Part shown: positions 44,801-52,431 of the stretch, piece after piece
Position numbering within the stretch: position 1 is the stretch's first letter
How the letters are laid out: the number at the start of each line of letters is the position of its first letter
Assembly (NCBI GenBank): GCA_037043455.1
Contig: JAWPHD010010204.1
Span: forward strand, 1 to 64,000
Length of the DNA: 64,000 nucleotides
Reading direction: 5' to 3'
DNA from: Cyrtodaria siliqua
Lineage: Eukaryota > Mollusca > Bivalvia > Adapedonta > Hiatellidae
Position numbers and translations under genes: made by a program
Notes under the pieces: generated by a model
The model's database searches: none
Told to the model about the DNA's origin: nothing
The model's input: the letters and a program-made list of their open reading frames with translations, nothing else

Positions 44801-46131
44801 TACTTGCTTTGTGGCGTTCAATGCCTTTTTATATTGATATATAAATGCTCATCTTTCTGGTTTACTTATAATATTGCCGATTAATGCTGCCTATTTTGTT
44901 AACGAGGACAAAGCCTCGCGGTGATTTTTTTATTTACACTATCCCGTTTTAATGGGATGACTATCGGGTAAGAGTGAGGTTTGATGCACCCTAGTACCCG
45001 GTTTAAACCCCAGTGGTATGTTTGCCCATGACCGGTACAAGGCGACACCCCAATAATTGTCAATCCTTTATATGTGTGGTGTTGCACTATTGCTTCTATA
45101 TTTCCTTGTAATTGTTGCTTGTTTTGAATGTGTGTTTTTCGTTGAGTATGTTCTGTGAACATGATGAATACTACAATTCCTGTTCGACTTCTATGGTGAT
45201 GTGATTTATAAACTTCGTAAGAATTCTTGGTCATGATCACTTTCATACTATCTTTGTTAAACTTGTTAAAAAGTTTATCAAAAGAGGTTATGACCCTATC
45301 ATTTTGCAACGTACTGCATGTTTGGTGGTGGACCCTTTTACAGTTCGCCACTATGCTTTCCTCTTTAATTGTACGATGACCGGACTGGCTGTGGACCCTA
45401 TGATGACGCATACCTAAAGCCCATTGGGACGGTGGCGTTTGATGTTTGTCTATGATCTTTCTTGTCATGCCCTTAATGGTTTATTCTCTTGCTGCTCTGG
45501 CTTCTGCCAAGTCAATGAGTACCTTCTTTGTGGCTTTCTAGGCTATTGTTTTTTTGTATTATATTTACACGATTTTTTGTATTCCTAATTTCTTAATTGT
45601 CTGATCAATAAAACAGGAGGTCAGTTGAGTTTGGATGTTTCTCTTTATGTTCAAATATCAATTTCAAACAATGGTATTCGCATTATCAAATTCATTTCTT
45701 CCTGTTCAGGATCATATGCACGTTTATGACTAAAAAAAGATATTGACCAGTCCATAAACTTAGTACTAGCATTTCTCAAAACAGTTTTAAATGGGTTGTT
45801 CCCAAACTTCATATACTCATAACAACTGCTGACCTTATGTCCCTGTACATCACCCATGGTTGATTGCCTAATTTATCACAGAATTATGGTACTTTGTTAG
45901 ATTAGAATAAATCAAGCGGGGTATTCATCATCTTCATTGATAGTTTTAGTTTTTTTCCACACCAACGTTTTTCAGTTAATACCGCACAAACTTCTTTGAT
46001 CTTACATAGTGACATGTTTATAATGCATACTTGTGTTTCCATTACAGCGATACCTGGGGGACACGGAGAAAGCAGAAGCACGAAAGCAAATGAAAAATAC
46101 AGAGAAGAATAAAGAAACCACCAAAATATAA
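22383..46131 (+). CDS. Choline transporter-like protein (SLC44/CTL family), C-terminal 389 residues in 13 exons
   Basis: A multi-pass membrane transporter of the CTL family (Pfam Choline_transpo), which moves choline or related amines across plasma and organelle membranes. Thirteen exons are read, all with GT/AG junctions and compatible phases: 22,383-22,503; 24,681-24,728; 26,114-26,185; 27,878-27,944; 28,429-28,490; 30,802-30,908; 33,305-33,358; 34,663-34,749; 35,162-35,277; 36,890-37,056; 37,362-37,454; 44,483-44,575; 46,048-46,131 (stop TAA). Family hallmarks are [27 protein letters not shown], the [12 protein letters not shown] helix, [13 protein letters not shown] and [15 protein letters not shown]. 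About six hydrophobic segments are visible. Family members have 650-700 residues, so roughly 270 N-terminal residues are missing; they are not recognisable upstream, where the satellite lies. The introns are full of mobile elements. Confidence 0.95.
22504..23380. other. CTL intron stretch, mostly unassigned
   Basis: Near 23,135-23,200 is a scrap of the RT element 3' end, minus orientation (GTCGAACAGGAAATTTAGCA, then CAGTCAACCAAAACACGC). The rest shows no recognised feature. Confidence 0.4.
23382..23530. repeat. 149-bp repeat, copy 1 (see 43,201)
   Basis: Runs from AAAAAAGGAGCTCCTGCGTC to TTTTTTAAATACAGAACA. It matches 43,201-43,349 with one mismatch that I can see. No inverted termini or coding capacity. 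Confidence 0.9.
23880..24440. mobile_element. Inverted pair of RT-element 3' ends
   Basis: A minus-oriented 3' fragment (about 23,925-24,090) faces a plus-oriented one (about 24,229-24,415). Each spans the constant CCGCCTTGGAACGGTCA stretch to the element terminus (TCGATTTTTATATC side). The phrase CTAAAGGTAACAA or its complement occurs outside and between them (about 23,887, 23,903, 24,103, 24,207, 24,425), so the flanks are also inverted. An RNA through here could fold into a stem of about 160 bp. Confidence 0.75.
24681..24728 (+). CDS. CTL exon b
   Basis: 48 bp, phase 0 at both ends, [16 protein letters not shown]. The hydrophobic run followed by LRKRI is one of the most constant CTL motifs. 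A dispersed repeat begins only about 15 bp after its donor. Confidence 0.92.
24744..24990. repeat. Dispersed repeat C, copy 1 (see 35,679)
   Basis: Shares GGCTCTGGGTATTGTTTAAC, AGGATATGTTGTCTGC, GATACGCAGGCTTCATAACC and CGCTCTTCGGGGCAT with the copy at 35,679-35,935. No termini were identified. Confidence 0.8.
24991..25480. repeat. Degenerate tandem repeat D, period about 120 bp
   Basis: Recurrent phrases are TATGGC...TGAATATTTTC, TGTCTGC(G/C)CTAT(A/T)TCTCCATAA and GAGCAGCATCAGTATGAA near 25,095-25,195, 25,225-25,300 and 25,340-25,440. The copies are strongly diverged. Confidence 0.5.
25480..26113. other. CTL intron stretch without recognised feature
   Basis: AT-rich. It ends in the acceptor of exon c. 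Nothing further supported. Confidence 0.3.
26114..26185 (+). CDS. CTL exon c
   Basis: 72 bp, phase 0 at both ends: [19 protein letters not shown] then VQPIW. It matches the family's I-x-EA-x-(K/R)A-(V/I)-G segment after the LRKRI motif. The GTAAGT donor is strong. Confidence 0.92.
26186..27050. other. CTL intron stretch without recognised feature
   Basis: AT-rich. Several short open frames have no protein-like composition. Confidence 0.3.
27055..27680. repeat. Degenerate repeat E, period about 150 bp
   Basis: The phrases TGTTTAACCA(T/C)TGGA(A/C)A(T/G)ATTGGAATGAAA and CA(T/C)ATAACT(T/C)TGCA recur near 27,180, 27,280-27,370, 27,430-27,500 and 27,610-27,650. The opening CCTGTCGTCGGCG is a common start of such mollusc-type repeats. 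Confidence 0.5.
27878..27944 (+). CDS. CTL exon d
   Basis: 67 bp, [19 protein letters not shown], a membrane helix. It ends in phase 1 at a GTGAGC donor. The acceptor has a long T-rich tract (TTTTTATATTTTAG). Confidence 0.9.
28127..28153. repeat. GA/GACA microsatellite
   Basis: GACAGATAGACAGACAGAGA continuing as a pure GA run. It lies about 280 bp upstream of exon e. Confidence 0.9.
28429..28490 (+). CDS. CTL exon e
   Basis: 62 bp, completing the split Gly codon from exon d: [20 protein letters not shown]. It is an extracellular linker that varies within the family, so it rests on splice sites and phase more than on motif. Confidence 0.8.
28690..30640 (+). mobile_element. RT element subfamily 1, longest copy, degenerate
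   Basis: Frame-shifted reverse transcriptase running from [20 protein letters not shown] through [20 protein letters not shown] (about 29,217-29,275), the catalytic RYLDDIL (about 29,455-29,475), and a continuous C-terminal part from 29,687 to 30,109 ([20 protein letters not shown] and [14 protein letters not shown]). The 3' untranslated region ends near 30,635. Several stops and a 109-bp insertion (29,322-29,430) show it is dead. The [11 protein letters not shown] region, the APLVAD block and the lack of a nearby endonuclease resemble Penelope-like elements; I am not certain of the clade. It sits between CTL exons e and f. Confidence 0.85.
29310..29442. repeat. 109-bp insertion bounded by 12-bp direct repeats
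   Basis: ATTGAAGCCTTT at 29,310-29,321 and again at 29,431-29,442 brackets 109 bp absent from the related copy at 42.9 kb. This looks like an insertion with a target-site duplication inside the RT core. Confidence 0.6.
30802..30908 (+). CDS. CTL exon f
   Basis: 107 bp: [20 protein letters not shown] then [15 protein letters not shown]. The (V/I)AGAVA-x-WYF motif is diagnostic. The donor at 30,909 was chosen over one 4 bp downstream because only it joins exon g in frame, making the Arg codon. Confidence 0.95.
31133..31620. repeat. (GTCC)n and tandem repeat F, 161-bp unit, 3 copies
   Basis: A GTCC microsatellite (about 31,133-31,159) leads into three units starting near 31,161, 31,322 and 31,484. 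Each has CATAT(C/A)TT(G/T)ATAAC, TTTTCATTA(A/C)ACTT, ATAATGTTTATCC, ATAGTGGGATGTGA and GTAACGCCGGAGTTATTG. Confidence 0.88.
31665..31960. repeat. T-rich low-complexity tract
   Basis: Long T and TTA runs interrupted by GTTCATGGGTTCA-like phrases. Low complexity, with no coding value. Confidence 0.7.
31965..32520. repeat. Tandem repeat G, period about 145 bp, 4 degenerate copies
   Basis: The phrases GTCCTCTACCAAGTTTGTTC, GACCCTGGGGTCAAAT, GGCCCCACCCCAGGG, TTTTACATAGACTTATA and CTCTGAAACTACAAGAG recur near 31,990-32,070, 32,100-32,240, 32,270-32,405 and 32,430-32,520. Confidence 0.8.
32521..33304. other. CTL intron stretch without recognised feature
   Basis: AT-rich; ends at the acceptor of exon g. 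No repeat or coding support. Confidence 0.3.
33305..33358 (+). CDS. CTL exon g
   Basis: 54 bp: [17 protein letters not shown], corresponding to the family's P-(I/V)-L-x-S-x-x-R segment. It ends in phase 2. Confidence 0.9.
33480..33677 (-). mobile_element. tRNA-derived SINE, family B, best copy
   Basis: Read on the minus strand, the head GTCTCCGTGATCGAGTGGTA has a good A box and GGGTTCGAATCCCACTGGG a good B box. The family body follows (TAGATTCTTACGGATGGCGG, GTACTGGTTCTACCCAGG, GGTGGTCTGCCTCC, ATCGACCGTCATATATA). It lies about 120 bp downstream of CTL exon g. The head is a promoter relic, not a functional tRNA gene. Confidence 0.75.
33911..34012 (+). mobile_element. SINE family B, 3' half
   Basis: GTCGATTCTTACGGATG, TTGGTTCTATTCAGG, AGTGGTCTGCCTCC and ATCGACCGTCATATATA match the body and tail of the 33.5-kb copy. 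The tRNA-like head is absent. Confidence 0.65.
34663..34749 (+). CDS. CTL exon h
   Basis: 87 bp: [20 protein letters not shown] then [14 protein letters not shown]-(V/I)-A-(F/L)-GS is a signature of the family and forms a membrane helix. Confidence 0.95.
34895..35118 (+). mobile_element. SINE family B, full-length copy with duplicated segment
   Basis: GGGTTCGAATCCCACTGGG (B box), GTCGATTCTTACGGATGGCG and the tail ATCGACCGTCATATTCTC are present in plus orientation. A GGGTATACAGCATGAATAAG phrase is duplicated inside. It ends about 45 bp before CTL exon i. Confidence 0.7.
35162..35277 (+). CDS. CTL exon i
   Basis: 116 bp, including [20 protein letters not shown] followed by AYIEI. The Cys-rich C-x-x-CC and E-K-(F)...LNRNAYI are conserved across eukaryotic CTL proteins. 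Confidence 0.96.
35679..35935. repeat. Dispersed repeat C, copy 2
   Basis: Close match of 24,744-24,990, starting CCGATATAAGGCTCTGGG. The first copy lies in another intron of the same gene, about 11 kb upstream. Confidence 0.8.
35936..36889. other. CTL intron stretch; small RT-element scrap
   Basis: Near 36,450-36,520 the sequence resembles the plus-oriented RT element terminus (GACTGTGTTCTGTGAAATTT, CATTTCCT, GACTTTTATAC). No other feature could be supported. Confidence 0.4.
36890..37056 (+). CDS. CTL exon j
   Basis: 167 bp, the longest exon seen: [20 protein letters not shown] then [20 protein letters not shown] and a helix to NEFFK. The G-x-x-FC-x-SA-(K/R)-x-AF pattern and the D-x-x-LFLGK motif fix the family. 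Confidence 0.96.
37362..37454 (+). CDS. CTL exon k
   Basis: 93 bp, phase 0: [20 protein letters not shown] then [11 protein letters not shown], the last membrane helix. A 7-kb intron with nested transposons follows. Confidence 0.94.
37757..37936. repeat. 180-bp direct repeat flanking the LINE, left copy
   Basis: From ACTAAAAAGAAGCTGAAAAC to TATTGCATTTTTGGCAT. Compared with 42,088-42,266 I count about five substitutions and one indel. It is hAT-like element sequence duplicated at the LINE insertion. Confidence 0.9.
37937..42087 (+). mobile_element. Tx1/L1-like LINE, ORF2 only, degenerate
   Basis: A non-LTR retrotransposon. The APE-type endonuclease starts at 38,031 ([37 protein letters not shown]) and runs to 38,630. 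Reverse transcriptase pieces follow: [40 protein letters not shown] (about 39,970) and the catalytic FADDAT (about 40,105). A C-terminal region ends with a CDFC...ETIEHLFWE zinc-ribbon-like motif near 41,390-41,440. Multiple frameshifts and stops show it is dead. No ORF1 is attached; the copy begins about 95 bp before the ORF2 start codon. It sits between CTL exons k and l in the sense orientation. Confidence 0.93.
41790..41835. repeat. CT microsatellite in LINE 3' region
   Basis: A pure CT run of about 40 bp, followed by a T/C-rich tract to about 41,880. Confidence 0.95.
42088..42266. repeat. 180-bp direct repeat flanking the LINE, right copy
   Basis: Directly follows the A-rich 3' end of the LINE (AAAAAAAACACT). 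It reads in the same orientation as the left copy and then continues into the right part of the hAT-like element. Confidence 0.9.
42430..44300 (+). mobile_element. RT element subfamily 2, degenerate copy split by an insertion
   Basis: Reverse transcriptase from [20 protein letters not shown] through [20 protein letters not shown] (about 42,820-42,880), LDDI preceded by a TAG stop (42,959), [37 protein letters not shown], then a 149-bp foreign block (43,201-43,349), then [15 protein letters not shown] and a frame-shifted C-terminal part to about 43,790. The 3' region (CTTTGGCTGCAACTGCTGTG) differs from subfamily 1 and matches 49.25-49.6 kb. Two stops and frameshifts show it is dead. Confidence 0.85.
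43201..43349. repeat. 149-bp repeat, copy 2, inserted in RT coding sequence
   Basis: Interrupts the RT codons for VPR(A/S)TS. On each side is a similar phrase, GTACCTCGT(T/G)CTAC, at 43,185-43,198 and 43,357-43,370, consistent with a target duplication of about 14 bp. It matches 23,382-23,530 with one mismatch. Confidence 0.9.
44483..44575 (+). CDS. CTL exon l
   Basis: 93 bp, phase 0: [20 protein letters not shown] then [13 protein letters not shown]-(I/L)-FLCF-x-ED-x-ERNDG is the family's C-terminal signature. It lies between two blocks of RT-element sequence and is easily missed. Confidence 0.95.
44610..45190 (+). mobile_element. RT element subfamily 1, 3' untranslated copy
   Basis: Starts at GTTCGCCACTATGTTTTAG and proceeds through CTGGCTTTTGCCAAGTCATT and GGATGACTATCGGGTAAGAG to the terminus GTTCGACTT near 45,188, where a second copy begins in the same orientation. 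Confidence 0.8.
45180..45600 (+). mobile_element. RT element subfamily 1, second copy, head-to-tail
   Basis: Begins in RT coding sequence ([11 protein letters not shown], one frameshift, then [20 protein letters not shown]) immediately after the end of the previous copy, joined at CGACTTCTATGG. It ends within the 3' region near 45,570. This is a tail-to-head partial tandem. Confidence 0.8.
46048..46131 (+). CDS. CTL exon m, C-terminus
   Basis: [20 protein letters not shown] then NKETTKI and TAA. A charged cytoplasmic tail with no membrane segment, in phase with exon l (MSKNLM|RYLGD). Tails vary across the family, so support comes from the acceptor and the frame. Confidence 0.8.
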   Translation, partial: RYLGDTEKAEARKQMKNTEKNKETTKI

Positions 46132-46660
46132 TGTTGGTGGTTTAAACTAGATCTAAAGGACAATAACAACAAAAAAACAACATATATATATATATATATA
46201 CTAATAATACAGATCTGACGTGGACTGATTAACACTAGTTGCATATATGTTTTGTTTAAAAAGAAAGAAAAATGTTTAGCAATTTTATATTACATTTTAT
46301 AATTTTAAAATTGTTAAGATAGATGAGGATATAAATACATTAACGTTTTCTTTTTTTAGCATTTGTGGAAGACATTTTGTTGTAGACAATTGCAAAGAAT
46401 ATATATTAATCTCGTCAAAATATTGTTCATGGAGGTTAAAATCTACAGATAGTGATTCTAAACTTTATGCAGAATTATGAAGATATAGGTCAATTTAAAA
46501 ACCAAATTCATTTTAAACAAGACGCCAAAATGGCCCTGTATCGCTTACCTGATGATCTTCGCAAAAATGAACAAATTGCCAAACTAGCCTATAATTTCAT
46601 AGCAGAATGAGATCACGCAGTCGACGGTGCAACATCACAAGTTCCTGCGCCCGCCTTAAA
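46132..46660. other. Downstream of the CTL stop codon
   Basis: Presumed 3' untranslated and flanking sequence. There is a short TA run at 46,182-46,201. I saw no clear AATAAA within the first 150 bp. Confidence 0.4.
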
Positions 46661-46671
46661 TGTAATAAAGC

Positions 46672-47190
46672 CCAGTAAGTGTATATATGGTTAAAGGTTG
46701 GGTATCTCAATGGTTTCCAAGTTATGACCAAGGGACTATGTCGCAAGGAGTGGGGATGGACCCCAGTTAGTGTATATATATATATGGTGGGGATCTCAAC
46801 AATTAACAAGTTATGACCCAGTGGTTATGTCCACAGGGATGGGGATAACCCCAAGAGCTTGCTGGTTGGATGGTTGTATCCGTCTGTTCATGCACATTAT
46901 TAAAGTATATATATGGTGATAGGGTGGAGATCTCAATAGTTTGCAAGTTATGACCAAGGGGCTATTTTCCCAGGGCTGGAGACGGACCTCGGTGCCGATG
47001 ATGGTTGGATGGTTCTATCCGTCTGTTCATGCCCAGTAAATGTATATATGGTGGGGATCTCAACGGTTTTCAAGTTATGATCCAGGGACTATGTCCCCAT
47101 CACCACCCAGTGATGGGGACCGACCCTGAGACCGATGCTTGTTGGATGATTGTTCATGTTCGGTAAGTGTATAACTGTGGTTTGAGAGAA
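46672..47190. repeat. Tandem repeat H, 4 degenerate copies of about 90-140 bp
   Basis: The phrases CAGTAAGTGTATATATGG, GGGGATCTCAA(C/T), CAAGTTATGACC(A/C)A and GGATGGTT(G/C)TATCCGTCTGT recur near 46,672, 46,764, 46,895, 47,031 and 47,158. Confidence 0.75.
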
Positions 47191-47639
47191 GAAAATATTT
47201 TAAGGTTTTTCCCTATACAAGTTTATGTAAAACAGGACCGTAAGGTTATGGTACATGCAAAATATTAAACCTCTCGCTCAAGTAGTTTTAAAGAAGATTT
47301 TTTAAAGATCTTCCTGTATAATTAACATAAAAATCTATGACCCCACAGATTTTACTCCAGGGTCACCAATTGAACAAAACTGGTTAAGGACCTTAAGCTT
47401 ATGCTACATGCACTATATGAGATCTTTTGGTCTCACAGGAGAAGATTTTTTCTCTATACAAGTCTAAAACATGTGATCGCTTGGGCTCGGCCAATTTTAA
47501 CGTCAGGGCCACCATTTGAAGAAATTGTATAGAGGACTATAAGGTAATGTTAAATGCATAACATTAAAGCTGTTGTAGTTTTAGACTAACCAATCTATAT
47601 GGGGAAAGTAATAATTTAGAAATAAGTCAATGGTACCAC

Positions 47640-47765
47640 TAACAAAGGCTGCCTTTGAACGGTCAGTAGCAAAAATACTGCTGGTGGTTTAAACTAGGTT
47701 CTAGAGTACATCAATCCCCACTCTTACTCTATTGTCATCCCTATAAAACTGGACATAAAACTTTG
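47640..47765 (-). mobile_element. RT element subfamily 1, short 3' fragment
   Basis: TTTGAACGGTCAGTAGCAAA, GGTTTAAACTAGGTTCTAGA and CTATTGTCATCCC match the 7.4-7.55 kb copy in the same orientation, with several substitutions. Confidence 0.65.
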
Positions 47766-47769
47766 AAAA

Positions 47770-49240
47770 CCAGACAGATCGGACCAGAACGCAGGAGTTA
47801 TACCGCTTTATTTCCTTAAAAACTCTATATTTTGCCTCGTTAAGACGATAGGGCTTCATTATGCAATTGAGATTTACCAAACTTGCCTAGATTGTTGATA
47901 TCAATAAAAGCTCGGGCAAGTTCGATAACCAGCTACATTGGACCAGTAATACGGGAGTGGGCCTTGGTTTTCCTAAATATGGTATAGTTTGTCTCAATCT
48001 AATAAGGCCTTCATGTTTCGTCTGATCTTTAACACATGCAGCTGTATCAGTGTTGGGAACTAAACAAAGATATACAATTTAAAAAATAATAATAATAAAA
48101 AAAGAAGAGAAATCTTCATTTTAAAATATTCACTCCACCGTCTGCTGCAATTGTTTGAATAGTCAAGATCATCTGCGACGCTTGTTTTTTTTTAACTTTT
48201 CCCTTTGTCTTTAAAAAAGCAAGAGTCGTATATAATCTAGACCTTTTTGAACAAATACACTGAAGCAGTGGGTGTAGTGAATATTCTAAACTGAAGATTT
48301 CTCGTCAATTACAGCAATTTTAATAGGGTAAGCATTGTATTTATGCATATTACTTGTTCCGCTATTGAGACTTCTTGGTTTGATATGATTGGTTCTAATA
48401 TAGCCTACATTGCAAGAATCGCCACAACTGATGACGCTTTTGCATATTTCTCTGTTCCACAGTAATGTCAAACTGTTGAAAAATTGCGGGTTTTTTTGCG
48501 TCACAGAAAAACGCTTTGGTCGAACTGTTTTCGATTTTCGTATTCGAGAACTACATTCATCTGCGGTTCCAACCAGCACTGATTTGTGGATAATTCTCGG
48601 AATTTGACCAGTGAAATTACTGATGAAAACAGTTAGGTAAAAATATTGATCAAACAGAGATTCAAACCTTGTCTATAACTACAATACTCTGGGATAATTT
48701 TTCAGGAAAACTTTAAATATGTTTGTTTTCAACAAATAACATGTTCATTTTTTTATTTTTTAAATTTTATATCTTTTCGTTTAGTTCCCAACACCGATAC
48801 AGCTACCTGTGGTCTTTACTAAACTTGGCCCGATTGCTGATGTCAATGAAAGCTTGGGCAAGTTCGAAAACTAGCAAAATTGGACAAAGTCGGCCTCGTT
48901 AAAAGGATCATAGGGCTTTCATGTTTATCTGATCTTTACCAAACTTGCCCTGATTGCTGATTTCTATTTCTATGATTTCGGATAAGTTCCAGCTAAACCA
49001 ACCGGATTATTACCACCAGAGTTATGTCCCTTGCTTTATTGAAAAAAACGTTGTAGTTTGCTTTGTTAATGTGTAGCTACTTTATTTTTTATGTGATCTT
49101 TACCAAACGTTACACTGTTAATATCAATAAAAGCTCTGACAAGTTTGAAAACCAGTCACGCCTCACTCTCCCCTACCCACCAATTTCTTAGAGCATGGAA
49201 GCTTTGTTTTTCGCTTGATTTCCACCAAACGTGTACAGCC
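47770..49240. repeat. Dispersed repeat I, diverged copies
   Basis: The phrases ATCTTTACCAAACTTG, GATTG(T/C)TGAT(A/G)TCAAT(A/G)AAAGCT and GGGCAAGTTCGA(T/A)AAC recur near 47,870-47,945, 48,815-48,880, 48,930-48,990 and 49,090-49,160. Related sequence appears at 63,250-63,600. No gene was seen between them. Confidence 0.55.
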
Positions 49241-49249
49241 AGTAGAGCG

Positions 49250-49640
49250 ATACAGGTCCTCTTCAGTCTCTTTTTTGGTTGTACTCTAGATTGGTTTTCT
49301 CTTTGGCTGCAATTGATGTGGATTTTCACTACAATTCCTGATACACCCTGTGGTATTTCTATTTTACTTTTTACAACATTTTATTGTTTCTCTGGATTTA
49401 TTGTCAGAGATTTCCTTTTGATGGCATGTATTTTTCTTTATGCTGTCTTTTCAATTTTGGCACTGAAGGCAGGAAAATGGAGGTTGTGTACGCATAAAAT
49501 CGATTAAAGCTAACCAGGAGGCGGTATTGCCCTGACCGATCCAAGCCGGTTACCATTTATAAATATTGTGTATTGTACTGTTCATTGACTAATTTTCTCT
49601 CATTTGATTTAGTTTGTGGTACACTGCGGACTGTGGTACA
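49250..49640 (+). mobile_element. RT element subfamily 2, 3' fragment
   Basis: GATTGGTTTTCTCTTTGGCT and the following 300 bp match the 3' region of the 42.4-44.3 kb copy (43,870-44,290), including CTAACC(A/T)G(G/T)AGGC before the terminus. No coding part. Confidence 0.75.
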
Positions 49641-52430
49641 GGGCGGACATACAGTGCCATTTTGTTTGGCTTCTGTGGTTTCTACAGGACATTTTTATCT
49701 AATTTTGATCCACATACATGTACCTCAATTGGTGTATGACATTGCCTAGTAGATACACATGCCTGTTAAGGTTCATGTTTGAAACCTGGGGGTTTTCAAT
49801 CTTAGATCATGGGAGACAAATATGCTTTCCTTGCACAATAGTTTCAAGAAAAATAGATCTAATAGTTACATCTTAAAGTAGGGGAAATGGTTCTCAGGAT
49901 TTGGTTGGTCAGTGTGACCGTGATAATCAACTGAACCCCTAAAACAAGGCTTCCTCCTCTTACCTAGGGCAATGCTCCTGTGAAATGTTATAAGTGTGGG
50001 TGTTATACTTCTGGAGTTATCTCGTGGGATGCGTATATCCATGAGCCCAAGGTAACCTTGACATTTGCCCTACTAACCTAAAAAAGCAAGAGTCCTCTAA
50101 CCAAGCGCAATGTGCCCATATATGTTCATGAGTGTAGGTGCTAAACTCCTGTAGCTTGGAATATGTATGTCCATATAATGTATTATATACACATGCCTTC
50201 CCCGTTACAATATGTACCAGATTATAATAACTGAATAGCTCTAGTGATATGAGCGAGATGGCACCTAAAACAATTGAGGGGTCATGATGAAGACCTTTAA
50301 TGAGCATGAACAAAAAATGATAAAATGAATTTGGGGGGGGGGGGGGGGGGGTTCTACTCCTCTGCCTTCCCCTCCAACGGGATCTGCAGTGGCCCTATTC
50401 TTTGCCCCGTAACCAAACGGGGCCCCCGGAACCGCACGGGGCAGTGAAGGCAGTTCGTGTTAATCCATTGACAATGATTGAAAACATGGTAACATGGTAA
50501 CATAATCACGGTAAATGAAGGAAAATACACATCGATACTGTTTTTTTTATTGATAAATTGTGTTGAATAACAAAATAAATATTACAAAATAGCACTATAT
50601 GCAGATATTCTTACTTTCAATATAACTGTCAAGTTAAACACAATTATACAACCATACATATATATATATTATAACTCTAAATGGCAATTCCCTAGGTAAA
50701 TAAATCGGTTACCATGTTTACAAAATGACAAATATTTGTCTAGACATGTACATTCTTACAGGGCATATCTTTAAAAGGTACACAAGTACTAACGTATATA
50801 TTACAATCAGTAGTGTGAATAGATTTGTAAGAGTTTTTAGCGCTAGTTTGGCAGATTCTGTGAAACAACTAACTTTATCAATAGTACAGGTATAATAATG
50901 TTGCTTACCCTAGAATCACCTCTTCTGAGAATGCAGCTGCTACATAAATATACTACTCAAAGTTTGCTTGGCATCAAACATTTTTTTTTGCCTTTCACCT
51001 CAAATACCGCGCGAAATTGTGTAGTGTGACATCCACAAATACACAATAATAGTATGATAATGGACCTTTGGAAACGGCCGAACACGACACATACAAAATT
51101 GTTTTCTAATAATTTTTTGACGTTACAACAATGAATTTAACATAAATTAATCGTTAAACAAAACTAATTGTTGAGTTTTATGCTGTTGGTAAAACCATTC
51201 TCCGTAAAATATCGAATTGAAGCATTGGTGCTTAGCAAACTTTGCGTAGTTATTTGAAAACTCTACACCATCATTGTATTGAAGTCAACTGGGACATACA
51301 TTTATAAAAACATTACTATACAGAGATTGTGTAGATTACTTTAAAGAGTTCAACAACTTCTGGCATAGCTATACAAATAATGTAACGCCTATAATGCGCC
51401 CTTGTTTTATTGAATAACTGTACCATTGGCACTGTGTACATTGTGAATACAAGGTCTGCCAAATAAAAGCCAGTAATCTAAACAAGAAATGCAAGTGGTC
51501 CGCCATTGGTTACAGAGGAAATGTAGTCGTTTGTGGAATAGACATATGATGGACAAAGAATTAGGCATTTTAGAAGCGTGTATGTCCAAGTAATATAATG
51601 CAATGTTTGTTTTGTATGCTGATTATAAAATGGGGAAAGAGAGCTTATTTCATTTACTGATAAAGATAAATGATCTGACTGGGAAGTGATTGTGATTTTA
51701 TGAATTTGTTCATATATATCTTGGTTTCTGACCAATCACAAGCTTCCATGTATAAACCACATCTAAAATTGTATACGTTTTCACTTTGGCATAGGCTGTC
51801 CTTCTTACCATATGTGCGCCTACAATTTTGTTGAATTTGACAACCGGTGGTATAGAGCAGGTTATTCCAGAAGAATAATTACAATCAGTGCAAGGATAGT
51901 ATCTAAAGGATAATAAATATCAGGCAAGTGCATGATGTGTTACAATCTAGTACTCCAAACTAGATGCCAGTGAACGCAATAATTTTAGTACACTCCATTC
52001 CCAGACGTCTTAAAGAGCATTTAAAGAATAGTATTGACACTCGGGGATGTTAATTCGGGACAATCCTGGGACGTCAGGTTTTGTGCTAGAGGTGACATGA
52101 CTTTGTCTACGGCTAGAGAAATTATCAGCAAATATAAATATATATAAATATATAGACGGTACATGCCCGATTTTGACCTCAGTATAGGCCCGATTCTGAT
52201 GAAATTCAGTTAAATAATGTTTTATTCATGGTTATATACTTTACATCACCCACAGAAAAATTAAGGAACTGCAACAATAGGAAAAACATCCAATAAATTA
52301 TTTCAAATACACAATTCATGCAGTTTCATTGATGCGCTATTTTAACTTCATATACTATTTTGTAATTCTTTAATAAAGGCATTCCATAGCTTTCTTTATA
52401 ATTTCAAAATAACGAGTCCTACTCAATATT
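49640..52430. other. 2.8-kb region without recognised gene
   Basis: Only a run of 19 G at 50,333-50,351 and short TATATA runs near 50,660 and 52,137-52,155 stand out. Open frames are short and not protein-like. Confidence 0.4.
50333..50351. repeat. Poly-G run of 19
   Basis: Nineteen consecutive G after TTT. Such runs are rare in an AT-rich genome and may vary or be misassembled. Confidence 0.9.
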
Positions 52431-52431
52431 G

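Noticed and set aside
46002..46244. Minus-strand 80-residue frame
   Set aside because: Overlaps the last transporter exon antisense and includes a TA-repeat-encoded Tyr/Ile run.
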